Part shown: in pieces, positions 1-6,409 of the stretch | Position numbering within the stretch: position 1 is the first letter of the stretch | How the letters are laid out: each line of letters opens with the position of its first letter | IMG/VR virus record: IMGVR_UViG_3300032401_000008 | Span: 1 to 64,000 of that record | Length of the DNA: 64,000 nt | Strand: one strand, 5' to 3' | Source of the DNA: a virus | Translations under genes and position numbers: made by a program | Notes under the pieces: generated by a model | Databases searched by the model: none | Told to the model about the DNA's origin: nothing | The model's input: only the letters and a program-made list of their open reading frames with translations

Positions 1-580
1 TATACCAAGGAGAAGCATCAAAGTAATTTCTAAAGTTGCCGTAAATAGTTTCCGCAGCCTGCTTACCAGTAGACGCTACGAAACTTATTTCCAATTCTTG
101 ATTTTTTACTAAACCAAGTTTTTCTTGCAGGTTTTCTACACACAAGTACGCATGAAGTTCCCAGGCAACCATACCTGCTACAAGAACAGATTTACCACCA
201 CGCATGCCTACAACGCCAACTAAAGAATTATAGTTTACTACTCTAGCAGGATCTTCATATTTAAAATATCCACAATTTGGGCAATAGTCATGTTCAAACA
301 AAACCTGAGTTTCTCTTGGCACATCGTCTCTTATTAATATTCTTTCTACATTATTGCAAACAGGGCAAAGAAGCTCATAAAAATCTCTAACAACTCGGTA
401 TTGGGCAGGATTCAAAGAGTATGCATTTAAATATCTATCTCCTTCTATAAAAGCTATTGCATTAGGGGCTTTCTCTACAGAGACAAGCCCACCAGTAATT
501 ACTCTTTTTTTATCTGGAATTTTGCCTTCTAAGAGGTCATTAAGAGATTCGAAGGGATCTTTTAGGTCAAGGTCAGCCAC
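1..580 (-). CDS. Terminase large subunit, N-terminal part (cut by the window edge)
   Basis: This is the ATPase half of the DNA-packaging motor, which docks on the portal, cuts concatemers and pumps DNA into the prohead. The 193 visible residues contain two CxxC pairs (C72/C75 and C100/C103), a likely zinc ribbon, followed by a Walker A-like loop GMRGGKS at 125-131 and a hydrophobic helix. The start is the GTG at 580: it is the first start after an in-frame TAG at 596-598, with a weak GGAAAAG upstream. The nuclease half lies beyond position 1, where portal and capsid genes probably follow. The Walker loop and phage setting make terminase the best reading; another zinc-bearing phage ATPase is the alternative. 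Confidence 0.85.
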   Translation of the reverse strand, partial: MADLDLKDPFESLNDLLEGKIPDKKRVITGGLVSVEKAPNAIAFIEGDRYLNAYSLNPAQYRVVRDFYELLCPVCNNVERILIRDDVPRETQVLFEHDYCPNCGYFKYEDPARVVNYNSLVGVVGMRGGKSVLVAGMVAWELHAYLCVENLQEKLGLVKNQELEISFVASTGKQAAETIYGNFRNYFDASPWY

Positions 581-595
581 GTCTTTTCCGTTTCG

Positions 596-856
596 CTATA
601 TTTTGTTTTTTCTAAAGTAGTCAACTAAATACATACCCAAATAAGTACCTATTCCATTACCGCTAGCATACCCAATTAGGACAAAATAATCTTTAGTAGA
701 AATAAATTTATCCGCTACAAATAAAGCTATTACTGTTATCAGTATAGATACAGTAGAAGCCCCTATTCTGTAAGAGTGTATCACACACTTTTGGTGTACG
801 GTCACCAGAAAGTCCATCACTAGTCCAAGCAAAAAGTATAGCACGAACAACAGCAC
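596..856 (-). CDS. Small two-helix membrane protein upstream of terminase
   Basis: An 86-residue, very hydrophobic protein with a membrane segment at about 2-22 and a second at about 34-50, then a Gly-rich stretch (GYASGNGIGTYLG) and a basic tail. The layout resembles small phage membrane proteins of unknown function such as the DUF5698-type group, but I cannot confirm the family by eye. The start is a GTG preceded by GGAGTAGGG. It lies 15 bases ahead of the terminase start in the same frame, so the two are probably co-transcribed. Its job is unknown. Confidence 0.6.
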   Translation of the reverse strand: MLLFVLYFLLGLVMDFLVTVHQKCVIHSYRIGASTVSILITVIALFVADKFISTKDYFVLIGYASGNGIGTYLGMYLVDYFRKNKI

Positions 857-944
857 GTTTTACCCTACTCCAACACGATGGGGGTTCGTCAGACATTAAA
901 TCTAACCTATCCTTTCTTCCTAGTTTAGTACAACTATACAACAA

Positions 945-957
945 ATTATAAATTATA
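945..957 (-). promoter_or_regulatory. Candidate -10 region for the leftward terminase transcript
   Basis: Two TATAAT words on the minus strand (952-957 and 945-950) lie upstream of the small membrane protein and terminase. No good -35 hexamer is present at the right distance, so this is a weak call that rests on the exact -10 matches and the divergent gene arrangement. Confidence 0.35.
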
Positions 958-996
958 CCTAAACTTTTGATTGGCTAAACGCCCCTTAAATCTTTA

Positions 997-1025
997 TTGC
1001 ATAATCTATATTATACTATTTTATA
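997..1025 (+). promoter_or_regulatory. Candidate sigma-70-type promoter for the rightward envelope cassette
   Basis: TTGCAT at 997-1002 is followed after 17 bases by TTTATA at 1020-1025, 33 bases ahead of the first gene of the plus-strand cassette. The spacing is ideal and both hexamers are fair matches. It forms a divergent pair with the -10 words at 945-957. Confidence 0.4.
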
Positions 1026-1058
1026 CAGGGAATATTCTCTGCTTTTTTGGAAAATAAA

Positions 1059-1283
1059 ATGTTATCTAAAGCAGCTAAATTTTTAGGTAAAAAAGGCGTA
1101 TTTGCGGCATTGGGATTACTTGTAATCACACTTTTGTTAATTAAAAATTACATAAACCAAGATACATTTTCTACTTTATACATGTTCTCTTTAGGTGGTA
1201 TATTAGTAACACATGCCGCTACAGATATATCAAATAATTTAAAAACTAAAAAACCAGAAGAAAAAGACGGGTCGGCAGAGTGA
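1059..1283 (+). CDS. Small membrane protein, holin-like in size and topology
   Basis: A 74-residue protein with two hydrophobic segments (about 14-31 and 39-54) flanked by lysines and a charged C-terminus. I take the ATG at 1059 rather than the upstream TTG because an AAAATAAA spacer sits next to a GGA. Size and topology fit class II holins, and it opens a cassette of membrane and periplasmic proteins, but no endolysin is visible beside it. Its stop overlaps the GTG start of the next gene (GTGA), which implies translational coupling. Holin is an inference from context only. Confidence 0.5.
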   Translation: MLSKAAKFLGKKGVFAALGLLVITLLLIKNYINQDTFSTLYMFSLGGILVTHAATDISNNLKTKKPEEKDGSAE

Positions 1284-1681
1284 TCAAAAAAGCACAACAA
1301 ACTGGTTTAGAACCTATCTTATTGCGCCCAATCCTAGAAGAATTGGATCAAAACGACATACAAAAAATTCTGGAAGAAGACGTTGCTGAAGAAACAGACG
1401 AGCCTAAGTTAAAAAGAATGTATGATGAGCTAGGAAATCCCGACCGTATTCGTATTTTAGATGATTCAGGTAATCTGTACGATATTATTGCCCTTCCCAA
1501 TGGACGAGTAGGCGTAGAACAAATAGAAGCAGTATTAATATACAAGGGTATAAAACAATATGACAGCTGGTTTGAAGCTCAAAACGCAATACCGAATACT
1601 TGGGTTAAACAGAAAGCAATTTTCAGCGCACTAGAAAACGAAAAGAATCTCGAAGATGTTATCGAGAAAGAAAAAAAGTAG
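1280..1681 (+). CDS. Acidic soluble protein of unknown function in the envelope cassette
   Basis: 133 residues, strongly charged, without membrane segments or recognised motifs. The N-terminal third is Glu/Asp-rich; the middle (about 45-95) looks like a small mixed alpha/beta domain; the tail is Lys/Glu-rich. It starts at a GTG that overlaps the stop of the preceding membrane protein by four bases. I do not recognise a family. Confidence 0.6.
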   Translation: MIKKAQQTGLEPILLRPILEELDQNDIQKILEEDVAEETDEPKLKRMYDELGNPDRIRILDDSGNLYDIIALPNGRVGVEQIEAVLIYKGIKQYDSWFEAQNAIPNTWVKQKAIFSALENEKNLEDVIEKEKK

Positions 1682-1744
1682 TCTTTTCCATTACTCTTCG
1701 TTTTCCCTAAAAACAATAAGTAAATCTGTGCGCTGGAGGCTGCT

Positions 1745-2515
1745 GTGAAAAAGTTTAGTGCTATCCTTTTGTCCGTGGTTGTACTTTTGAGTCTTGCCCT
1801 TATTTTTGTTCTTGGTATGAGCTTGGCAAACACTAAGCCTAAAACAGTTAGCCCAAGTACCGCACCTGCGACCAAAGAAAAAGTAAGTGTAGATTACTCA
1901 ATAAAGTCTAAAGAACTTCTGGAAGAGTACAATGTTATTGTGCTCAACGATGAAAAAAGAAAGGTTTGTGGTGGCACAGTAATTGAGTCTTCAGAGGAAG
2001 CAATTAGAGTTTTAACTGCCTTTCATTGTATTAATACTGATGATGAAAAAATAATACCGTTTGGTTTTATAAAAATAGAAGAAGAAGTTTATAGAGTAGA
2101 GATAGAACACTTTAGAAGATCTCAAGATTTAGCTTTACTAAAAGTTACTGATAGCATATCTCCGTTACCAAAAGCAGCAAATATTGGTAATGAAATTGTA
2201 TACGGTGAAAACGTATGGATTGTTGGTTACGGTGCTGCAGAAGAAGACATTATTTCCCACGGAACAGTTGCTAAAGTAAATTCCACCAGTCGTTGGTCAG
2301 GAACACACGTTAGCATAATTGATGGCACTGCCTACTATGGAAACTCCGGTGGCGGTATTTATAACGAAGAAGACGAAATTATCGGTGTTCTAATAGAGTT
2401 TGGGCCTGCTGGTCCGGGTCTTTGGATGTACGCTGTTCACGTTGATGAAGTTCACAAACTAATAGAAGAAGCAAACAATCTTCCTCTATCAATAAGCATA
2501 GAGTTTTCGGAGTAA
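1745..2515 (+). CDS. Membrane-anchored trypsin-like serine protease
   Basis: A 256-residue endopeptidase of the chymotrypsin/HtrA fold. Residues 5-27 form an uncleaved-looking signal anchor, followed by a Ser/Thr/Pro-rich linker and the protease domain from about 55. The full catalytic triad is visible: H94 in TAFHC, D128 in QDLALL and S201 in GNSGGG. There is no PDZ domain, and at about 200 residues the catalytic part is compact. The start is GTG with GGAGG six bases upstream. The anchor should place the active site on the periplasmic side. It sits between a holin-like and spanin-like proteins, so a role in envelope remodelling or lysis is possible; cleavage of a virion or host surface protein is the alternative. 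Confidence 0.85.
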   Translation: MKKFSAILLSVVVLLSLALIFVLGMSLANTKPKTVSPSTAPATKEKVSVDYSIKSKELLEEYNVIVLNDEKRKVCGGTVIESSEEAIRVLTAFHCINTDDEKIIPFGFIKIEEEVYRVEIEHFRRSQDLALLKVTDSISPLPKAANIGNEIVYGENVWIVGYGAAEEDIISHGTVAKVNSTSRWSGTHVSIIDGTAYYGNSGGGIYNEEDEIIGVLIEFGPAGPGLWMYAVHVDEVHKLIEEANNLPLSISIEFSE

Positions 2516-2518
2516 AAC

Positions 2519-2869
2519 GTGCTAGACAAATTGAAACTAGTGTTTTCTTGGGTGAAAGAGCACTTAACGCTTACGTTATCTATTTTAGCAGGAATTGTAG
2601 TAGTAACCTTTATCATATGGATAAGTGTTAAACTGAACAAAATAGAATCCCTTGAAACTGAAGTTTTCAATTTGAAAAATCAGATAGCGCTAACCGAGCT
2701 AAAAATACAAGAAGTAAATAAAGAAAAAGAGATTGCAGCATTACAAAGTAAAGATAAAGAATTAGAAAAGAAAATTAAAGATATAAAAAAGTCGTTGGAA
2801 ACGGAAATAATTCCTCCAAATATTACCACTGACGAGATTGTAAAAAAGTTTAAAGAAATTTTCCCTTGA
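2519..2869 (+). CDS. Inner-membrane coiled-coil protein, i-spanin-like
   Basis: 116 residues with one N-terminal membrane segment (about 17-38) and then a long charged heptad-type coiled coil (about 40-95). This is the architecture of i-spanins such as lambda Rz: cytoplasmic N-terminus, one membrane helix, periplasmic coiled coil. It starts at a GTG three bases after the protease stop. No sequence signature proves the role; a generic membrane-tethered coiled coil is the alternative. Confidence 0.5.
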   Translation: MLDKLKLVFSWVKEHLTLTLSILAGIVVVTFIIWISVKLNKIESLETEVFNLKNQIALTELKIQEVNKEKEIAALQSKDKELEKKIKDIKKSLETEIIPPNITTDEIVKKFKEIFP

Positions 2870-2876
2870 GTCAAAA

Positions 2877-3062
2877 ATGGCTTGGATCAAACCTGTAGAA
2901 AATGACGAACACTATAAATTTCTAATAAAAGAAATAGATAAGCTGGTAGACCTTATAAAAAGAACTACATTTGAAGAATACATACTTGAAGTTTACATGG
3001 AACTAGTTGGCGAATACGAAGACAAAATGGAAGAGGGGTGGTTCAGTGAAAAGCTTATATAG
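2877..3062 (+). CDS. Short acidic helical protein overlapping the u-spanin-like gene
   Basis: 61 residues, predicted almost wholly helical, rich in Glu and Lys, without Cys or membrane segment. The ATG at 2877 follows the previous stop by seven bases. The last 17 bases overlap the start of the next gene in another frame. The function is unknown; the nested overlap resembles the tight overlap of spanin pairs, but this protein has no export signal. Confidence 0.5.
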   Translation: MAWIKPVENDEHYKFLIKEIDKLVDLIKRTTFEEYILEVYMELVGEYEDKMEEGWFSEKLI

Positions 3063-3447
3063 CATAATTGCAGTAGTGTTTCTGTGTTCTTCTACTTATG
3101 CTTCTGATATCATGGCAACAAAGATAGAAGAAAAGGATTTTGTTTGCTTTGATGTAGATACAAGTAAGATACTATTACAACAAAGTATAAACTACCCAAA
3201 ACTAAATCTTGAGCTTGGTTTACTTGAACAACAAATGGAAACTATTAGAGAACAACTAAAAGTAAAAGATGATTTAATAGTAATAAAAGAAAAAGAATTC
3301 ACAGTTGTGTCTAACCTTGCCGCTGATTTACAACACAGGGTTGATTCTGCTAACGCTTGGTACAAATCCCCGTATTTATGGACTGCTGTAGGTTTTGTGG
3401 TTGGAGTTGGAGTGTCTATTGGAATCTACTACGCGGTAGAGAACTGA
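3046..3447 (+). CDS. Exported protein with C-terminal membrane anchor, u-spanin-like
   Basis: 133 residues from the GTG at 3046, which has GAGGGG upstream; an in-frame ATG at 3007 would hide the signal sequence. Residues 1-19 form a signal peptide with C14 in VFLC, a poor lipobox because Leu precedes the Cys. Residues 50-100 are coiled coil and 108-130 a membrane helix close to the C-terminus. An N-terminal export or lipid signal with a C-terminal membrane helix in about 130 residues matches unimolecular spanins such as T1 gp11, which fuse inner and outer membranes at lysis. The weak lipobox is the main doubt. It ends directly against the stop of the convergent minus-strand gene. Confidence 0.5.
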   Translation: MKSLYSIIAVVFLCSSTYASDIMATKIEEKDFVCFDVDTSKILLQQSINYPKLNLELGLLEQQMETIREQLKVKDDLIVIKEKEFTVVSNLAADLQHRVDSANAWYKSPYLWTAVGFVVGVGVSIGIYYAVEN

Positions 3448-4077
3448 TTACTCATCATCCCAGTCAAAGAAGTCGTCTTCTGCCTTAGCCTCTGTAGCAG
3501 GGCTTTCTTCAACAGACTCCGAAACTTCCTCTGCTTCTGCAGGTTCCGGTTCTGGTTTTGGCTTCGGTTTTGCTTCCTGCTTAGGAGCCGGTTTCAGATC
3601 TGCCTTTGGTTCTGGCTTTTTATCCTGTACGGGTTCTTCTTTTGGCGCAGGCTTCTCTGCTTGCGCTGGCCGTGCTCTACGCTTCGCAGGGTTCACGTCG
3701 CTAACGAAGTTCTTCTTAGCCCCACTCTTTTCAACTAGAGTAACAGTAATCTTTACTGGTTTTCCAATAACCTCTTCGAGGTCTATAGTATCTCCTACTT
3801 GAACATCCAATCCTGCAGCAACAGACCACTTTCCAAGCTTTGACTTGTCAGAAAACTTCATCGAAGTCAGACCAACTACACTAACCTCAAGATCCACTAC
3901 TTCGTTGTTCTTTGTTACCTCTTCCGCAATCTTAAAAATCCACATAAGATACGGATCTGCCTTACCCCAGCGGTCAGGTTTTCCCTCTTGCTGCTTAATG
4001 CCTGTAACAACTGCATCGTATACACCCGCATCAATCCAAGGAAATTCATCTGTAGTTTTCGTAACCGGAATTGCCAT
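3448..4077 (-). CDS. Phage single-stranded DNA-binding protein with acidic tail
   Basis: 209 residues. Residues 1-125 form a beta-rich OB-like domain of the phage DUF669/gp2.5-like type. A long low-complexity Pro/Lys/Glu linker (about 135-185) follows, and the protein ends in an acidic aromatic tip, DDFFDWDDE. Such tips recruit replication partners in bacterial and phage SSBs. It is the last gene of the leftward replication block that contains RecA and polymerase, which fits a role in coating displaced single strands. I assign it from the domain layout and acidic tip rather than an exact motif. Confidence 0.65.
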   Translation of the reverse strand: MAIPVTKTTDEFPWIDAGVYDAVVTGIKQQEGKPDRWGKADPYLMWIFKIAEEVTKNNEVVDLEVSVVGLTSMKFSDKSKLGKWSVAAGLDVQVGDTIDLEEVIGKPVKITVTLVEKSGAKKNFVSDVNPAKRRARPAQAEKPAPKEEPVQDKKPEPKADLKPAPKQEAKPKPKPEPEPAEAEEVSESVEESPATEAKAEDDFFDWDDE

Positions 4078-4080
4078 TTT

Positions 4081-4434
4081 TTACTCTCCTTTTTCTTTAT
4101 AGTAGTTACTAATTGCTTTTACAATTTTGTCTTTCTTATCTTGCTTTTGCTTTTTCTTCTCTTCTAAATCTTCTTTTGTAACTAAAAATGTTCTTGGAGT
4201 ATATTTTGTATTATTGTGATATTCAAACATTAGTTCCAAAACATGGTCTTTATTTTCTTTTGAAACAGAGTTTAGACACCTAGAAAGACAAGAAAGAAGG
4301 TCTAAAACATTCTCAAATAGTACTATATCCTGAATCAGGAGAGCCCTAAAATGCTTCAAGCTATCCTTTAGGTCGTCTGTTAAACTAGAATCATTTATTA
4401 CGGTATCTAATCTCTCTAAGGTTGTTGGGTCCAT
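4081..4434 (-). CDS. Helical protein of unknown function in the replication block
   Basis: 117 residues, predicted all helical, with a very basic Lys/Glu-rich stretch at about 88-105 that could contact nucleic acid. It lies three bases upstream of the SSB-like gene and eight bases after the next coiled-coil gene, so it is part of the same transcript. No family recognised. Confidence 0.6.
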   Translation of the reverse strand: MDPTTLERLDTVINDSSLTDDLKDSLKHFRALLIQDIVLFENVLDLLSCLSRCLNSVSKENKDHVLELMFEYHNNTKYTPRTFLVTKEDLEEKKKQKQDKKDKIVKAISNYYKEKGE

Positions 4435-4442
4435 TTTTACTC

Positions 4443-5033
4443 CTATAACTTTCTGGTAGCATCGTACTCAATTGCTATAACTTTTACTTGTCTAGATAAA
4501 TTTGTAACAACTGACAACAAATCCTTCTTTTTGATAGAAACCATATTCATAAAACTTTCAGCCTCGTGTGTCTTCTCTTGAATTTTGGATAGTCGTTCAA
4601 AATCTTTTTTTAATCTAATTCTAACCGTTGCTTCTTGTTGTTTTACCTTTAGGGCCTGAACTTCATCTTCTAACAAAATTTCGCTCTTGTAATCTTCTAT
4701 ATAACTTAGCATATAATTCTGAATTCTTTGCCAACGTGATAAATTATCTACAGCCAGCATTTCAATAGCCGAGGTACGCGATAATGCGCTTTGTGCAATA
4801 GCATATTTCTCAGATAGTATACCTAAATGCATAATGTCTGGATTTGTAGGTAAATCAATGTAGTAAGAATCCATTTCTTCTTTTAACGTTGTGTAGTTTA
4901 ACTCTGCTACTCGGGCTTGCTGTATTAAATTTTTTATAATACGTAATTTTTCTTCTTTGGCCAATTGGGCAGATTCCAACAAGGCTTTTACAGAAGAATC
5001 TTTACCTTCACTCTTTGTCAACGGTATCGCCAT
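4443..5033 (-). CDS. Coiled-coil protein of unknown function
   Basis: 196 residues, nearly all heptad-type helix, with no Cys or catalytic motif. Its first residues, MAIPLTK, closely match the SSB-like protein's MAIPVTK. The start overlaps the previous gene by 26 bases. A structural or scaffolding role in the replication complex is possible but unproven. Confidence 0.6.
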   Translation of the reverse strand: MAIPLTKSEGKDSSVKALLESAQLAKEEKLRIIKNLIQQARVAELNYTTLKEEMDSYYIDLPTNPDIMHLGILSEKYAIAQSALSRTSAIEMLAVDNLSRWQRIQNYMLSYIEDYKSEILLEDEVQALKVKQQEATVRIRLKKDFERLSKIQEKTHEAESFMNMVSIKKKDLLSVVTNLSRQVKVIAIEYDATRKL

Positions 5034-5310
5034 TTTTTTTCTTCATATCCTCTAGTAATTTCTCTACTTTCATTTCTTTTTTGATACAATTCTTTACATT
5101 ATTCCATAAACTTTTTACAACAGGATCTATAGACACCGTTTTCTTTATGTCTTCCATAGTGGAATTATACACAGCTTCAAACAATTCTTCCGGACCAAGT
5201 ATAGAAGAATCTTCATCTAAGCGCGAAAAAAATTCTATTGATACAATAGACCCATCATCAAACTTTTTTGTTATTCCTAATTTGTAACCTTTTGTAATTA
5301 GCTTTTCCAT
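5008..5310 (-). CDS. Small protein of unknown function next to recA
   Basis: 100 residues; the N-terminal half is beta-like with acidic patches and the C-terminal half helical and basic. It starts 12 bases after the recA stop and overlaps the downstream coiled-coil gene by 26 bases, so it is probably translated with recA. No family recognised. Confidence 0.6.
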   Translation of the reverse strand: MEKLITKGYKLGITKKFDDGSIVSIEFFSRLDEDSSILGPEELFEAVYNSTMEDIKKTVSIDPVVKSLWNNVKNCIKKEMKVEKLLEDMKKKNGDTVDKE

Positions 5311-5322
5311 GGTGTTGCTTTT

Positions 5323-6345
5323 CTATACGACAGAATTTTTTTCCAAGTTAATATCAGCTAATAGACGATCAAAGAGTTCCTTGTTGTTTGAAAAGAGATC
5401 AAACCCTGCTTGTCTTCCTTGAAACTTTGTATCCCCGTAAGAATACCAAGCTCCTGCTTTTTGAATAACCTCTAAAGACTCAGCAATATCCAGAACTTCA
5501 CCAACCTTATTTAGTCCTTTTCCAAAAACAATTTCTGTTTCAATTTTTTTGAATGGAGGAGCAAGCTTATTCTTGACTACCTTTATTGACACCTTATTTC
5601 CTACGGACTCTTCCCCTTCTTTTACAGATCCAATTCTCTTTATTTCCAAGCGTACACTCGCATAAAACTTTAGTGCATTTCCTCCTGCTGTTACAGTAGG
5701 ATCCCCATACCCGTAAGCATTAATCTTTTGTCTAACTTGGTTGATAAAAATAACACAAGTATTTGTTTGAGAAACAGAGGCTGCTAACTTTCTCATAGCT
5801 TGAGACATTAGTCGTGCTTGCAAACCCATGTGCGAATCACCCATCTCACCCTCTAGTTCGGCTTTTGGAACTAGTGCTGCAACTGAATCAATAACAGCAA
5901 TACTAATTTTCTTGCTTTTTATTAGAAGATCAAGAAGCTCAAGGGCCTGTTCACCACAATCAGGTTGCGAAACAAGCAAGTTTGCTGTATCAACACCAAG
6001 GTTTTTAGCGTAGGTAAGGTCCAAGGCGTGTTCGGCGTCAATAAATGCCGCACAACCTCCTACTTTTTGGCACTCCGCAATAGCATGCAGGGCTAGGGTT
6101 GTTTTACCACTAGACTCTGGGCCATATACCTCCACAATCCTACCACGAGGATAGCCCATAATACCTAGCGCCCTATCCAAAAGATAACTTCCTGTAGTAA
6201 ACACTTCTACTTGTACCGGTGTAGAATCTCCTAAACGTCTAATACAGCCTGCACCATGTTGTTTTTCCGCCAAACGAATAAGGGAATCAATAGAATTCAG
6301 TTCTTCTTTTTCATTTTCAGATTCTTTTTTTAGTTTTAGTGCCAT
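5323..6345 (-). CDS. recA: RecA recombinase
   Basis: A 340-residue RecA, near the usual bacterial length. It forms filaments on single-stranded DNA and drives strand exchange for repair, recombination-dependent replication and concatemer formation. The Walker A loop GPESSGKT is at 75-82, Walker B VIDS at about 151-154, and the DNA-binding loop region FINQVRQKI at about 200-208. Compared with cellular RecA the C-terminal domain is short. The ATG at 6345 has a strong AGGAGG. Upstream lies a dedicated TGTGTATAAT promoter and a hairpin that covers the ribosome site. The polymerase gene ends 65 bases upstream, so read-through from it is also likely. Confidence 0.96.
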   Translation of the reverse strand: MALKLKKESENEKEELNSIDSLIRLAEKQHGAGCIRRLGDSTPVQVEVFTTGSYLLDRALGIMGYPRGRIVEVYGPESSGKTTLALHAIAECQKVGGCAAFIDAEHALDLTYAKNLGVDTANLLVSQPDCGEQALELLDLLIKSKKISIAVIDSVAALVPKAELEGEMGDSHMGLQARLMSQAMRKLAASVSQTNTCVIFINQVRQKINAYGYGDPTVTAGGNALKFYASVRLEIKRIGSVKEGEESVGNKVSIKVVKNKLAPPFKKIETEIVFGKGLNKVGEVLDIAESLEVIQKAGAWYSYGDTKFQGRQAGFDLFSNNKELFDRLLADINLEKNSVV

Positions 6346-6350
6346 AAATA

Positions 6351-6377
6351 TAATCCTCCTGTTATCTAGGAGTATTA
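6351..6377 (-). promoter_or_regulatory. Hairpin over the recA ribosome-binding site
   Basis: Bases 6351-6360 pair with 6368-6377 (nine pairs, one C/T mismatch at 6355/6373), leaving a seven-base loop at 6361-6367. The 3' arm on the minus strand contains AGGAGG, the recA ribosome site. The 5' arm overlaps the -10 element at 6374-6379, so transcripts started there would lack that arm, whereas read-through transcripts from the polymerase gene would keep it. Confidence 0.55.
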
Positions 6378-6384
6378 TACACAG
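6374..6384 (-). promoter_or_regulatory. Phage-type promoter of recA (CTGTGTATAAT)
   Basis: Reads CTGTGTATAAT on the minus strand in the 64-base gap between polymerase and recA, 28 bases ahead of the recA ATG. The same word recurs at 9696-9706 and 24148-24158 and, with small changes, elsewhere. No -35 hexamer is evident. Confidence 0.6.
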
Positions 6385-6409
6385 AACGTAGCTGGGTTAG
6401 ATATTAATT

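Noticed and set aside
708-896. A 62-codon minus-strand frame starting MSDEPPSCW ahead of the small membrane protein
   Set aside because: It overlaps 149 bases of the membrane-protein gene, which has the better ribosome site and a natural hydrophobic pattern. Composition of the short frame looks like a shadow.
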